From Paenibacillus dendritiformis (lineage in GTDB: Bacteria; Bacillota; Bacilli; Paenibacillales; Paenibacillaceae): a stretch of DNA of 64,000 bases. Shown here piece by piece: positions 1-8,360 of this stretch. The DNA is taken from contig NZ_AP025344.1 in NCBI RefSeq assembly GCF_021654795.1, forward strand, positions 4,650,501 through 4,714,500, read 5' to 3'. Made by a program: the position numbers and the translations under genes. Below the pieces are notes generated by a model. It worked only from the letters and a program-made list of their open reading frames with translations, had not been told where the DNA came from and searched no databases. Within the stretch, counting starts at the first letter, position 1, and the number at the start of each line of letters is the position of its first letter.

Positions 1-562
1 TTGAAGCAAAAGGGCCTAAAATGATGTAGATTTGCAGCAATTCCTCGGGATGGGGACTCATTAAGCCGAAATTCCTGTAAATTAGCAGCAATTTCCTCCG
101 CACGTCCAAGCCCCAGGAGGCAACGCTGCTTCCAGCAGGCCGATAGTGCTTCCAGCAGGCCGGATAGTGCTTCCTGAAGGCGATGTTGCCCCCAGCATCC
201 GACGCGGTCGGTTGGATCCCGTAAAATCAGGCCATTGAGTAGTCTATGGGACTTTTCACCTGTGATGTGGATCTCTTCTCCCGGTAGAAAAAAATCGATT
301 TAAAACGCTCTAAGAGCCAAAGTTTGGATGAGGAAAATGGACCTTCGCTACCCCTTTACAAAAAACAGGGGTTTTCCAACAGCCTGACTTTTGCATCAAT
401 TTCCCAAATTACAACGGAAAGAAGGAGAAAATAGTGCAGTTTTGCAGGATTCCCCCAACGCAAGCCTACAAACCTGGACTTCCCCTGCGCATACCGCGCG
501 TACTCTCCCCTCCATCCATGTGCAAAAACCATATTATCCGGTATAAAAGATGTGGTAAAAAG
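1..562. other. Gene-free left end with short repeats
   Basis: I find no credible coding region here; the ORFs are short, overlap on both strands and lack ribosome binding sites. The stretch carries words such as TTTGCAGCAATT (about 31) and TTAGCAGCAATTT (about 80) that recur in the other gene-poor zone near 43.9 kb. A short tandem repeat sits at 126-185. A gene cut by the window edge cannot be excluded. Confidence 0.5.
126..185. repeat. Tandem repeat, about 20 bp, nearly three copies
   Basis: Two near-identical copies of GTGCTTCCAGCAGGCCGATA (the first begins CTGC, the second has one extra G) are followed by a diverged third copy starting GTGCTTCC. Each unit contains a small CCAGCAGG core. 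It lies in non-coding DNA and I assign no function. Confidence 0.6.
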
Positions 563-1384
563 TTACGAGATGGGAGCAGAAAGTGTACGATGTTTCTCCA
601 TCCATATTGTCGCGTAATCGACAATATCTCGAACAGGAAGGAGCAAGGCGGTTGCATTCCCGACCTTCCCCACTCGGACATGATTCGTATCCCGCGCGAA
701 GTCTGCCCCAATCACATCGAAATCGCTTGAATCTAAATCCACTTCCTTGTATCCAACCCAAGCCTTCTTATTGCCTTGCATCACGGGAGCTTTCGCCATC
801 ATCTCCTTCTTACGCTCATAATCGGCCCTATATTCAGCCAAATGAATGCATGTATTATTGCCGTGACCGACCCCCAATAATAATATCCAACCATCAAGTT
901 CATACAGACGGGCGATCGGCGATTGCTCGCCCAAGCCGTACGCCAGACTATGATTTGCTGTAATATACTCCCGGTTGGCGCCCCAGGCAGCGAAGGAAAG
1001 CTGAGGATGACTGCTTCGGATGACGCCCCTTTGCTTCCGGAACACCTCCGGTATAATCCCCATTTCCCAGCAAGGAGTAAAATCATGATCAAAAGCAGGC
1101 ATTTGCTCCCGAATATCCTCCCACCAAGATTCTCGCACAGGCGGATTGCGCCATGTCGAGGGATCAGACAAGTCCGGCGTGTGCGTTGGCATGACAAGCG
1201 TTCCTTCTTCTCCCAACTGTTCCTCTAAAGCTAATATGACTGATATGGCTCCTCCTACCACCCAGCCGCCTAAGGATTTCATAGAGGAGTGAAGAATCAT
1301 ATTCATTCCCGATTGTACGCCCAGCTTCTTAAAGTCCTTTTTCAGTGAGGACGGTGTAATGAAATCTCCGCTGATTACTTCCAT
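563..1384 (-). CDS. AAC(3)-family N-acetyltransferase (YokD-like)
   Basis: This 273-residue protein belongs to the antibiotic N-acetyltransferase AAC(3)/YokD family, which transfers acetyl from acetyl-CoA to an amino group, in some members the 3-amino group of aminoglycosides. Family signatures are visible: LHSSMKSLGGWVVGG near residue 31, EEGTLVMPTHTPDLSDPSTW near 60, RSSHPQLSFAAWG in the middle, LLLGVGHGNNTCIHLAEYR in the second half, and KVGKVGNATALLL near the end. Its length matches B. subtilis YokD. The start is preceded by AAAGGCGG. It stands alone between gene-free stretches. The family is well supported, but whether it confers resistance is unknown, since many chromosomal members have other or no known substrates. 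Confidence 0.88.
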   Translation of the reverse strand: MEVISGDFITPSSLKKDFKKLGVQSGMNMILHSSMKSLGGWVVGGAISVILALEEQLGEEGTLVMPTHTPDLSDPSTWRNPPVRESWWEDIREQMPAFDHDFTPCWEMGIIPEVFRKQRGVIRSSHPQLSFAAWGANREYITANHSLAYGLGEQSPIARLYELDGWILLLGVGHGNNTCIHLAEYRADYERKKEMMAKAPVMQGNKKAWVGYKEVDLDSSDFDVIGADFARDTNHVRVGKVGNATALLLPVRDIVDYATIWMEKHRTLSAPIS

Positions 1385-1766
1385 CTGTTCATTCCGCCTT
1401 TGTAGTCATGTTCGAACGAGCTATGTCATCGGTCTTATCCCCTGCTCACATTGAGTCGTCCGCCAGATCCAGAGCAGAATAGGATGCAGTTACTAATAGG
1501 AAATTCCCCTGCCAATATCCAGAAAACATTGCGTGCCATAATAATACTATATAAATGAACATTATGAATAAACATTTCTAAACGTTTGAAGCACATATTT
1601 GCAATAGGGCTTGCAAAAGCATTAGCTAGGATATTTTACCGTGTCTAATGAGGAAGCATTTCGTGCACAGTTACGGGTATGTCCGTATAATAGAAGAAGG
1701 AGCGGCCTTTTGCCAGGCTGCTTTTTTGTGCGATCAATGATAACCACACCCTAGAAGGAGGACGCG
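1385..1766. promoter_or_regulatory. Leader of the sensing cassette: TATAAT box and hairpin
   Basis: No gene is seen. A TATAAT hexamer lies at 1686-1691 with only a weak -35 candidate (TGCACA). Just downstream, 1701-1727, is AGCGGCC-loop-GGCTGCT followed by six T, a terminator-like hairpin about 40 nt before the response-regulator start. It could end upstream transcription or attenuate the cassette. The ribosome binding site AGAAGGAGG follows at about 1752. Confidence 0.4.
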
Positions 1767-2444
1767 ATGAATATTCTAGTTGTCGATGACGAGCAGAGCA
1801 TCTTGAACCTCATCCGTCTCAATCTCGAGATCGAAGGCTACGCGGTGCACACGGCCGCGAGCGGCCAAGCCGCGCACGAACAATGGCAGGCGCAACCGAT
1901 TGATTTGATTATTCTTGATGTTATGCTTCCCGACACAGATGGGTATCAATTGCTGCGCGAGTTCCGCAACAGCAATTCAGATGTTCCCGTCATCATGCTT
2001 ACCGCCAAAGGACAAATCAACGACAAGCTGCTGGGACTGCAATTAGGCGCGGATGATTACCTCGTCAAGCCGTTCCACAGCACGGAGCTGCTGCTCCGAA
2101 TCAAGGTGATCGAAAGACGGATGAAAAAACAAGTGCAGACGAACTCCGGATCCAGCATCATGCATTGCGGACCTTTTCAAGTCGATCCGGAAAAGCGCGC
2201 GCTAGTTGTGAACGGACAGGAAATTACGCTAACGTATCGAGAGTATGATCTGCTTCTGCTGTTATTATCCAATAAGCAGCGCATCTTCACTCGCGATGAT
2301 CTCCTTATGAAGGTGTGGAAGCTTGATTATCCGGAAAATACGAGAGCCGTCGATATTATGATACAGCGCCTCCGCAAAAAGCTGGGAAAAGAAGGAGAGC
2401 GAATCAAAACCATTTACGGCGTCGGATACAAAATAGATTGTTGA
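1767..2444 (+). CDS. OmpR/PhoB-family response regulator
   Basis: This is a 225-residue two-component response regulator. The receiver domain (1-115) has the acidic pair D8-D9, the phospho-acceptor D51 (ILDVMLP), T79 and K101 (YLVKPF). The C-terminal winged helix (about 130-225) includes LTYREYDLLLLL and ends with the usual IKTIYGVGYKI. The start follows a good GAAGGAGG site. The kinase gene follows within 35 nt, so both are one transcript. From the downstream genes I infer that it controls uptake of a phosphorylated three-carbon compound or a similar organophosphate; enteric Pgt systems use a comparable layout with different regulator families. Confidence 0.92.
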   Translation: MNILVVDDEQSILNLIRLNLEIEGYAVHTAASGQAAHEQWQAQPIDLIILDVMLPDTDGYQLLREFRNSNSDVPVIMLTAKGQINDKLLGLQLGADDYLVKPFHSTELLLRIKVIERRMKKQVQTNSGSSIMHCGPFQVDPEKRALVVNGQEITLTYREYDLLLLLLSNKQRIFTRDDLLMKVWKLDYPENTRAVDIMIQRLRKKLGKEGERIKTIYGVGYKIDC

Positions 2445-2478
2445 GATGCACGGCCATTTTGAACAAGGTGGACAACCC

Positions 2479-3918
2479 ATGACTTTACAGCAACGCTTTC
2501 ACTTGGCACTTCTTGCCCTATTCATTCCTGTCATGCTTTTTCTCTATATCGTGCTTGATATTTCTTTGCAGAATAATGTTTATCACTCCGCGGTCAATTC
2601 GCTGCAAAAGCTAAGCGTAGAAGCTCAAATCTACACGATCAATTATGTGGAACGCGAACAAAAAGGAAGACCGGACGTCACGCTTCAAAAAGGGGCGCCG
2701 CTCATTGCCTCCTATCTGTCCAAGCGCATGGGCATTCGTGTTCAGCTCATTAACGCGCATCATCTCGTCCTGGCCGATACCGAGCGAGGATCGCTGTCTT
2801 ATGTGAATCAGGATATGGAACAAGCGATGCTTGGCAATAAGTCCTATATGTTTCAAAAGGCCTCTCCTTCTCCATTGCTGCTGTTCTCTAGCCCAATCTA
2901 CGTCGACAATCAAGTCATCGGTATCATTCGATTCCTCCAGCCCTTGGAGGATGAATCGCAGCTGGTCAAGCGAATGAAGCTCACCTTCGGGGTGGCTTGC
3001 GTGCTTATTCTCGCTGCCGCCGTGTTGGTTGCGAATCGCTTCGCCAAGTCGCTGAGCAAACCGATCGAGCAGCTTCGAGATATGGCGAAGAAGCTTGCCA
3101 ACGGCCATTATGGCAGCCGTATCGAACTGAGCGGTTATGAGGAAATAAGTCAGCTGGCGCATTCCTTGCATGCAATGGCCGATGCCATCGAGCTGCACGT
3201 CAAGCAGCTAAGCCGGGAGAAGGACAAGCAGCGCGATTTCCTGGATCGGGTCACTCATGAGCTGAAGACGCCTCTGACCGCGATTATGGGATATTCGAAC
3301 CTTATTCCGCGTCTGAAGGATCCGAAGGATGTTCAAGAAAGCCTGCGCCATATTTCCGTGGAAAGCGAGCGCATGCTTACACTTGTCGAGGAACTGCTCA
3401 GCCAATCCAAGTATGGAGACAGCCCGTTCTCGGTATCCCCTACCATATGCGATATCGCGGCGATTGCGAGCGAAGGCGTCTATATCATGCAGCCACGGCT
3501 GGACAAATATCGGATTCGGCTGCACAACGAGCTAGTACCTACGATGGTTGTCGCGGATCCGGATAAGACGAAGCAGATTTTCCTGAACCTGCTCGATAAC
3601 GCAATCAAATATAGCGATGCATCCGAGCTAGTGATTCGACAGACATCAAGCGATGATGCCGAGCGAATTACGATCCGGGACGATGGAATCGGCATAAGTC
3701 ATTCACTCATTGCACGGTTCGAAAACGCATCATCGGACGCAGCCCTAAAATCGGACGCAGGCAATGGCTTCGGATTGCTCATATGCAAGCAGCTGATGGC
3801 CTTGCAAGGAGGAGAAATGTCCATACAATCCGAGGATGGGATCGGAACGACGATCACGCTCCAATTCCGCTCGCCGGCAGCATTGGATACACATCCTCTA
3901 CCAACATGCTCGAAATAA
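2479..3918 (+). CDS. Sensor histidine kinase with HAMP domain
   Basis: This membrane kinase is the partner of the preceding regulator. From the chosen start (MTLQQRF, 7 nt after AAGGTGG; an earlier in-frame ATG at 2446 has no such site) it has 479 residues. It has TM1 at about 7-30, an extracytoplasmic sensor region of about 140 residues, TM2 at about 168-188, HAMP, then the dimerisation H-box DRVTHELKTPLTAI with H260 as the likely phosphorylated histidine. The ATPase domain shows the N-box FLNLLDNAIKY and G-boxes DDGIGIS and GNGFGLLICK. The extracytoplasmic part probably senses ligand directly or through the binding protein encoded two genes downstream. Confidence 0.92.
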   Translation: MTLQQRFHLALLALFIPVMLFLYIVLDISLQNNVYHSAVNSLQKLSVEAQIYTINYVEREQKGRPDVTLQKGAPLIASYLSKRMGIRVQLINAHHLVLADTERGSLSYVNQDMEQAMLGNKSYMFQKASPSPLLLFSSPIYVDNQVIGIIRFLQPLEDESQLVKRMKLTFGVACVLILAAAVLVANRFAKSLSKPIEQLRDMAKKLANGHYGSRIELSGYEEISQLAHSLHAMADAIELHVKQLSREKDKQRDFLDRVTHELKTPLTAIMGYSNLIPRLKDPKDVQESLRHISVESERMLTLVEELLSQSKYGDSPFSVSPTICDIAAIASEGVYIMQPRLDKYRIRLHNELVPTMVVADPDKTKQIFLNLLDNAIKYSDASELVIRQTSSDDAERITIRDDGIGISHSLIARFENASSDAALKSDAGNGFGLLICKQLMALQGGEMSIQSEDGIGTTITLQFRSPAALDTHPLPTCSK

Positions 3919-3984
3919 TACATTTATGAAACAATTACGAGGAAATTATGAAATGATGATTGTTTATGCTGAGCAAGGAGAGTA

Positions 3985-4809
3985 ATGCAGATGAACAAGC
4001 TTATATGGAGCGCCTTTCTTTTTACGGGAATCATTCTATTGCTGTCTTTTGCCGGCTTCTTCCTGAATGAGCAGGTCTATCAGAAGGTCGGCATTATCGA
4101 CGATAAGCATGAAGTATTGCGAAAAGTAAGCGATTCCCTTCCTGTTCAAGCAATCATTTCTCATCAGAAATGGGGATCCGTGGATGTCAATGACGAAGTA
4201 AGTCTGCACGCGTTCGTATCCTATATGGATCGAATCAAGCAGGAGTATGAACCGAAGCTGTCTACGGATACCGACAGTGAGCAGGCCATCCTCTCGGGAC
4301 GTATCCAATATTTGAACGGAAGCGAGCAGACCTTTGAGCTTGGCAGCACCTTTACCCTAGGCAAATGGTCTTACGGCCCTGGACACGAGACTCCTCTGCT
4401 GTCTGCCCTGGAGACTCAGCTGCAAAGTCTTTATTATACGCCCGAGCATTTCGCGCAATTCATACGAACTGCAAAGGGGCTCACTTTTCGCTCTGATGGC
4501 GTACAAGGAAATTTGCTTGATCATGAAAAGGGTTACTTGGTGTCGAGCATTCAACAAGCATTGGAAATCAAAGATCTGGTCGAAATTAAGCAATTGTTGC
4601 TCCGCAAGCAGAAGCTGCTCGGCTCGATTACTGCATACAAGGAGGACAAGGAGCTGAAAAATGACCGCGGCAATATCCTGCATATTGTCGTGTATTCCGA
4701 CTATGTCGTCATGCAGTATATGGGCGATGACAACGGAAATTCGATCTATTTGCAGGCGGGCTTGGAGAAGCTGCTTCATCGAAAGAACGCAAAGGCGGAT
4801 ATAAGATGA
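3985..4809 (+). CDS. DUF3919-like membrane-anchored protein
   Basis: This 274-residue protein has one N-terminal membrane segment (about 7-27, SAFLFTGIILLLSFAGFF) and a long soluble part predicted to lie outside. I recognise the overall pattern as the DUF3919 family, which in bacilli sits inside two-component plus phosphoglycerate-transporter cassettes. No catalytic motif is visible. Its stop overlaps the start of the binding protein (ATGA, 4 nt), so the two are translationally coupled. I infer an accessory role in ligand sensing, perhaps linking binding protein and kinase. The function is unproven. Confidence 0.7.
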   Translation: MQMNKLIWSAFLFTGIILLLSFAGFFLNEQVYQKVGIIDDKHEVLRKVSDSLPVQAIISHQKWGSVDVNDEVSLHAFVSYMDRIKQEYEPKLSTDTDSEQAILSGRIQYLNGSEQTFELGSTFTLGKWSYGPGHETPLLSALETQLQSLYYTPEHFAQFIRTAKGLTFRSDGVQGNLLDHEKGYLVSSIQQALEIKDLVEIKQLLLRKQKLLGSITAYKEDKELKNDRGNILHIVVYSDYVVMQYMGDDNGNSIYLQAGLEKLLHRKNAKADIR

Positions 4810-5849
4810 CACGATTACTCTACCTTTTACTATTCGTCTGTCTAGTTGCGCAGGCAGGCTGTTCCAATGATCATCATGCCATTACTGTGGATGAGCAAGG
4901 CATGCCCGACTTGAAAGGGCGCCATCTGGTTGTATACGTGGCCGCTCGGGAAGAAGTCGGCAGTGCCCTGCTGTCCTCCTTCTGTCAACAAACAGGATGT
5001 ACGTACGAATATATCCGGCTGTCGACAGAGGAAATATTGCGCCGCGTGTCTCAGGAATCAACGAAGCCGCAAGCGGATCTCGTCATTGGGGGAACGATCG
5101 ATGCGCACATGACGATGAAGGAAGAGGCTCTATCCTCCCCGATTCGCAGCGCAAATATGGATCTTATCCCTTTCCCGTTCAAGGATGCGGACGAGTATTG
5201 GGCTGGTTACGAAGTGGAGCAGTTATCCATTGCGGTTCATCGCGAACGCTGGAATCAAGAATTTGCGCCGCTCGGGCTGAAGATCCCTGCAACGTGGGAA
5301 GACCTGCTTGATCCTGCATATCGCGGCAAGCTCGTTATGCCAGATCCGAATTACTCAGGAACCGCGTACACGTTTATCGCCTCGTTATACGATGCATGGG
5401 GCGAGCAGAGAACTTCCGATTATTTGCGGCAGTTGAACCGCAATATCGGCCTGCTTACTGTAAACGGCTTCATGCCGGCACAATACGTCAGCTCGGGCGA
5501 GTATGCAATCGGTATCAACTTCCTGGGAGATCAGCGCAAGCTGCGCGAGGCCGGGTTCGATATCGTGAGCAGCGTTCCGATAAAAACGAGCCTCTTCGTC
5601 AATGGCATATCGAAAATCCGGAACGGGCCCAATGAGGCCGCTGCGGACTGGTTCATCAATTACTGCTTGTCACAAGAGGCTGCGGCTGTCCTGGAACGGG
5701 TGTCTTACGGCACCCCGACCGTTCTCGAGAACAAGCAGGATGCAGCGAATTCCGCTGTCTTGCCTGTACACAGTTCCATGCGTAGGCATGAACAAATCAT
5801 TGACCTTTGGAACAGAATGCGTGCGGACAAAAAAGGTCAAGGAGAATGA
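4806..5849 (+). CDS. Extracellular solute-binding lipoprotein (PgtC/AfuA type)
   Basis: This is a 347-residue binding protein of the iron/phosphoglycerate type. The signal peptide ends in a lipobox with C19 (LVAQAGC), so it should be anchored to the outer face of the membrane. The family pattern follows: VVYVAAREEVGSALLSSF near 38, DLVIGGT near 93, and PATWEDLLDPAYRGKLVMPD in the middle. No ABC permease or ATPase gene is next to it; its neighbours are the kinase and an antiporter. As in enteric PgtC, it may therefore serve sensing rather than ABC uptake. That is inference. Confidence 0.85.
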   Translation: MTRLLYLLLFVCLVAQAGCSNDHHAITVDEQGMPDLKGRHLVVYVAAREEVGSALLSSFCQQTGCTYEYIRLSTEEILRRVSQESTKPQADLVIGGTIDAHMTMKEEALSSPIRSANMDLIPFPFKDADEYWAGYEVEQLSIAVHRERWNQEFAPLGLKIPATWEDLLDPAYRGKLVMPDPNYSGTAYTFIASLYDAWGEQRTSDYLRQLNRNIGLLTVNGFMPAQYVSSGEYAIGINFLGDQRKLREAGFDIVSSVPIKTSLFVNGISKIRNGPNEAAADWFINYCLSQEAAAVLERVSYGTPTVLENKQDAANSAVLPVHSSMRRHEQIIDLWNRMRADKKGQGE

Positions 5850-5852
5850 AGC

Positions 5853-7196
5853 ATGTTAGGTTGGTTGAAAAAAGCTCCCGCCATACCTCGATTGCCGGAG
5901 CACATGATCGCGAAGATGTACCGAATTTTCCGCATGCGTACCTTAATCGGTATTTTTATCGGTTACGCAGGCTACTACTTAGTGCGCAGCAACTTTACGT
6001 TGTCCACACCCTATTTGAAGAGTGAGTTCGGGTTCACCCCTTCTCAAATCGGTATGTTGAGCGCGGCACTTGCCGTTACCTACGGAATAAGCAAATTCTT
6101 CATGGGAAATCTGGCGGATAAAGCCCATACGCAGCGATTTATCGCTGTTGGGTTGTTCTTGTCTGCCGTCGTTAACCTTATCTTAGGATCTACTTCCTCG
6201 TTCGGTCTCATCTTCATAATGCTTGTCGTGAACGGGGTATTTCAAGGCATGGGCGCTCCTCCTTGCAGTATCGTGCTGGCGAACTGGTTCTCGAAGAAAG
6301 AGCGCGGTACGTATATGGGAATCTGGAATACGTCCCATAATATCGGCGGAGGCATTATCGCGCCAATCGTCGGTGTTGCATTAGGGATTCTAGGCTCGGC
6401 TTACTGGCAAACCGGAATTTTCGTCGTTCCCTCGATTATGGCCATGATGATCGCCGTTTTCGTCTGGTTCTGCGGCAAGGATACTCCGCAGTCGGTTGGT
6501 CTGCCGCCAATCGATGAATATCGCAACGATTATGACGATGTGGAACGCAATCCAGACGGCGACAAGCTGTCCATGAAAGAAATCTTGATCAAATATGTGC
6601 TTAAAAACAAATTCATCTGGTACCTGTGCTTGGCGAACGTCTTCGTGTACTTCATTCGCTTCGGCGTCTTGAACTGGGTACCCTTATACTTGACGGAAGA
6701 AAAAGGCTTCACGCAATCGCAGTATCACGTTGCATTTGCTGTATTCGAATGGGCAGCCATTCTGAGCTCGCTCGTCGTCGGTGTGCTTAGCGACAAGTTG
6801 TTCAAAGGCAACCGGATGCCGCTCTGTATTATCAGCATGGTCGGCGTCGTGTTGGCTACGCTCGTATATTGGCAGTCTGCGAACGTCCTCGTAATTACTA
6901 TCGCCGTATCCATTATCGGCTGTCTCATCTATGTACCGCAGTTCCTGATTGGCCTGAGCGCGATCGACTTCGTGCCGAAGTTCGCTGTAGGTACCACGGT
7001 TGGCATGACTGGTTTGTTCGCTTACTTGTTCGGCAACTTGACGGCAAGCGCACTCGTTGGATTTATCGTCGAATCCTCCGGTTGGAACGGTTGCTTCCTG
7101 TTGCTTCTCGCGAGTGGCATACTGGCAGCACTCTTCCTGACGCTGATTCAGGTCGGCCGCAAGAAGAAGCTGACTAACGCTGCGAACGAAGCGTAA
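5853..7196 (+). CDS. pgtP: Organophosphate:phosphate antiporter (PgtP/UhpT/GlpT family)
   Basis: This 447-residue MFS protein belongs to the OPA family, which exchanges organophosphates for inorganic phosphate. Recognisable parts are IGYAGYYLVRSNFTLSTPYL (TM1, with the substrate-site arginine), the long TM2-TM3 stretch with SKFFMGNLADKA, and NTSHNIGGGIIAPIVG in the first half. About twelve membrane segments can be drawn. It is last in the cassette and is followed by an intrinsic terminator. The kinase-regulator-binding protein context favours phosphoglycerate or phosphoenolpyruvate over glycerol-3-phosphate or hexose-phosphate, but the substrate cannot be read from the sequence. Confidence 0.85.
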   Translation: MLGWLKKAPAIPRLPEHMIAKMYRIFRMRTLIGIFIGYAGYYLVRSNFTLSTPYLKSEFGFTPSQIGMLSAALAVTYGISKFFMGNLADKAHTQRFIAVGLFLSAVVNLILGSTSSFGLIFIMLVVNGVFQGMGAPPCSIVLANWFSKKERGTYMGIWNTSHNIGGGIIAPIVGVALGILGSAYWQTGIFVVPSIMAMMIAVFVWFCGKDTPQSVGLPPIDEYRNDYDDVERNPDGDKLSMKEILIKYVLKNKFIWYLCLANVFVYFIRFGVLNWVPLYLTEEKGFTQSQYHVAFAVFEWAAILSSLVVGVLSDKLFKGNRMPLCIISMVGVVLATLVYWQSANVLVITIAVSIIGCLIYVPQFLIGLSAIDFVPKFAVGTTVGMTGLFAYLFGNLTASALVGFIVESSGWNGCFLLLLASGILAALFLTLIQVGRKKKLTNAANEA

Positions 7197-7228
7197 GCCG
7201 CAGCAGGATATAAATTATAAAAAAATGA

Positions 7229-7270
7229 CCCTCTGATGTCACGCTGCCAAAGCTGGGCATCAGAGGGTTT
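7229..7270 (+). terminator. Intrinsic terminator after the antiporter gene
   Basis: A perfect 10-bp stem, CCCTCTGATG at 7229 and CATCAGAGGG ending at 7267, encloses a 19-nt loop and is followed by a short T-rich tail. It closes the five-gene cassette. On the other strand it is preceded by an A-rich run, so it may work in both directions. Confidence 0.8.
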
Positions 7271-7373
7271 CCTATTTATTCACCCTTGAGGAATCAAGAA
7301 GAACATGTGCTAACGCCTGTGCATACTGTAGCGTAACGATATATGTCAATCCTAATAAGAGAGGGAGAGATCC

Positions 7374-7823
7374 GTGACTACGACCTATAGAGCACTCGGT
7401 CCATTTTTGCCTTTTCCAATCCCAATGCCAGGTGGGGGGCCTTTCACGCCTGGAATTCCTTCCGCACCAGGGGGAGGTCCTTTCACACCTGGCCTTCCTT
7501 CCGCACCAGGGGGAGGGCCTGGAGCAGGATTGCCTCCAGGCATTACGCCGCCACCGCCTCAATTGCTGAGTTCGTTTCAGCAGCTGTCGCAGTCCCCGTA
7601 TCAAGTGCAAAGCTTTCTCTACCAGTATCCGGCCCAAGGCGTCACACCATTTGCTGCAGGCTGCCAGAACCGATGGACGCTCATTGTCACTCGTACCTTC
7701 AATGTTTTTCTTATGTATATCACATCTGCCAACCCATTTGGTTTTACACAGGGCTTCATCTTTCCGACGTACTCGTTTGGTACATTTCCTTCATCCGCTA
7801 TTTTATGGTATACCTGTTTCTAA
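7374..7823 (+). CDS. Pro/Gly-rich small protein with imperfect repeats
   Basis: This 149-residue protein has a GTG start after AGAGAGGGAGAG. Residues about 10-62 are proline- and glycine-rich with two repeats of PGGGPFTPG(I/L)PSA plus a partial third. The C-terminal half has CQNRWT near residue 95 and ends in an aromatic-rich tail with a terminal Cys-Phe. This recalls small Bacillus/Paenibacillus proteins that pair a Pro/Gly-rich head with a Cys-Arg-Trp-Thr aromatic tail. I know no function; a spore-surface role would be a guess. Confidence 0.55.
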   Translation: MTTTYRALGPFLPFPIPMPGGGPFTPGIPSAPGGGPFTPGLPSAPGGGPGAGLPPGITPPPPQLLSSFQQLSQSPYQVQSFLYQYPAQGVTPFAAGCQNRWTLIVTRTFNVFLMYITSANPFGFTQGFIFPTYSFGTFPSSAILWYTCF

Positions 7824-8023
7824 AGGAATATAACAGTGAACAGGTCCCTATGTCGTCCTAGTGCGGGCCTGTTCCATTCTTGACTGTACGCGGTTTCAAA
7901 GCGAGCTCCATCATGGATGCGGGCAACGGTTTCCCGGATAGTCCTCTTACTTTCCGTCTTGTCCAGTTGTAATAACCATTTCGGGAGCCCTGATACATAA
8001 GAGTCGATGGGGTTATCTTCGCG

Positions 8024-8209
8024 GTGCCAAAAGAGACAAAAGAGCGAATTTTTGCTGATTTAAAGGATGGTATGCGGTGGACGACCTTGCGGGGACTAAA
8101 AAGGGCCGCCACACCAGCGATGCTTGTTTTTGCTGCCATAAGCCTCAAAAAAACGGCGGCCTGTCTCTGGAAGACCGGTCACCCATCTGCTAATTTGAAA
8201 TATGGATAA
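8024..8209 (+). pseudogene. IS1182-family transposase, C-terminal remnant
   Basis: About 60 codons read PKETKERIFADLKDGMRWTT, then LRGLKRAATPAMLVFAA and LKKTAACLWK. This is the typical C-terminal end of IS1182-type (DDE) transposases, where the KETxERxFADLK motif precedes a final helix. Everything upstream of it is missing or unrecognisable, so the element cannot move. A related, differently truncated remnant lies at 44.1-44.5 kb. Confidence 0.75.
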
Positions 8210-8220
8210 AAGACGTAAAC

Positions 8221-8253
8221 AACTCCCGCGATGGCAGTTTTTTCGCGGGAGTT
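8221..8253 (+). terminator. Hairpin after the transposase remnant
   Basis: AACTCCCGCG and CGCGGGAGTT form a perfect 10-bp stem around a loop rich in T. It follows the remnant's stop codon closely and probably belonged to the original insertion sequence. It may also end transcription of mqnC, which points toward it from the minus strand. Confidence 0.55.
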
Positions 8254-8360
8254 AGTCAACAATCTGGAACCGGCGTTCGTCCTTCCCGTTCCGCATCTAT
8301 AAAATAACGCTATTAAGCGCATCTTAAGACTGGAATAACAATATCCGCCCTCCGGCAGAA

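Larger units (their letters stand above)
7824..8360. other. Intergenic stretch holding a transposase remnant
   Basis: Apart from the IS1182-family fragment at 8024-8209 and the hairpin at 8221-8253 I see no gene. The ORFs on the minus strand here are antisense to the fragment and have no recognisable content. Confidence 0.5.
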
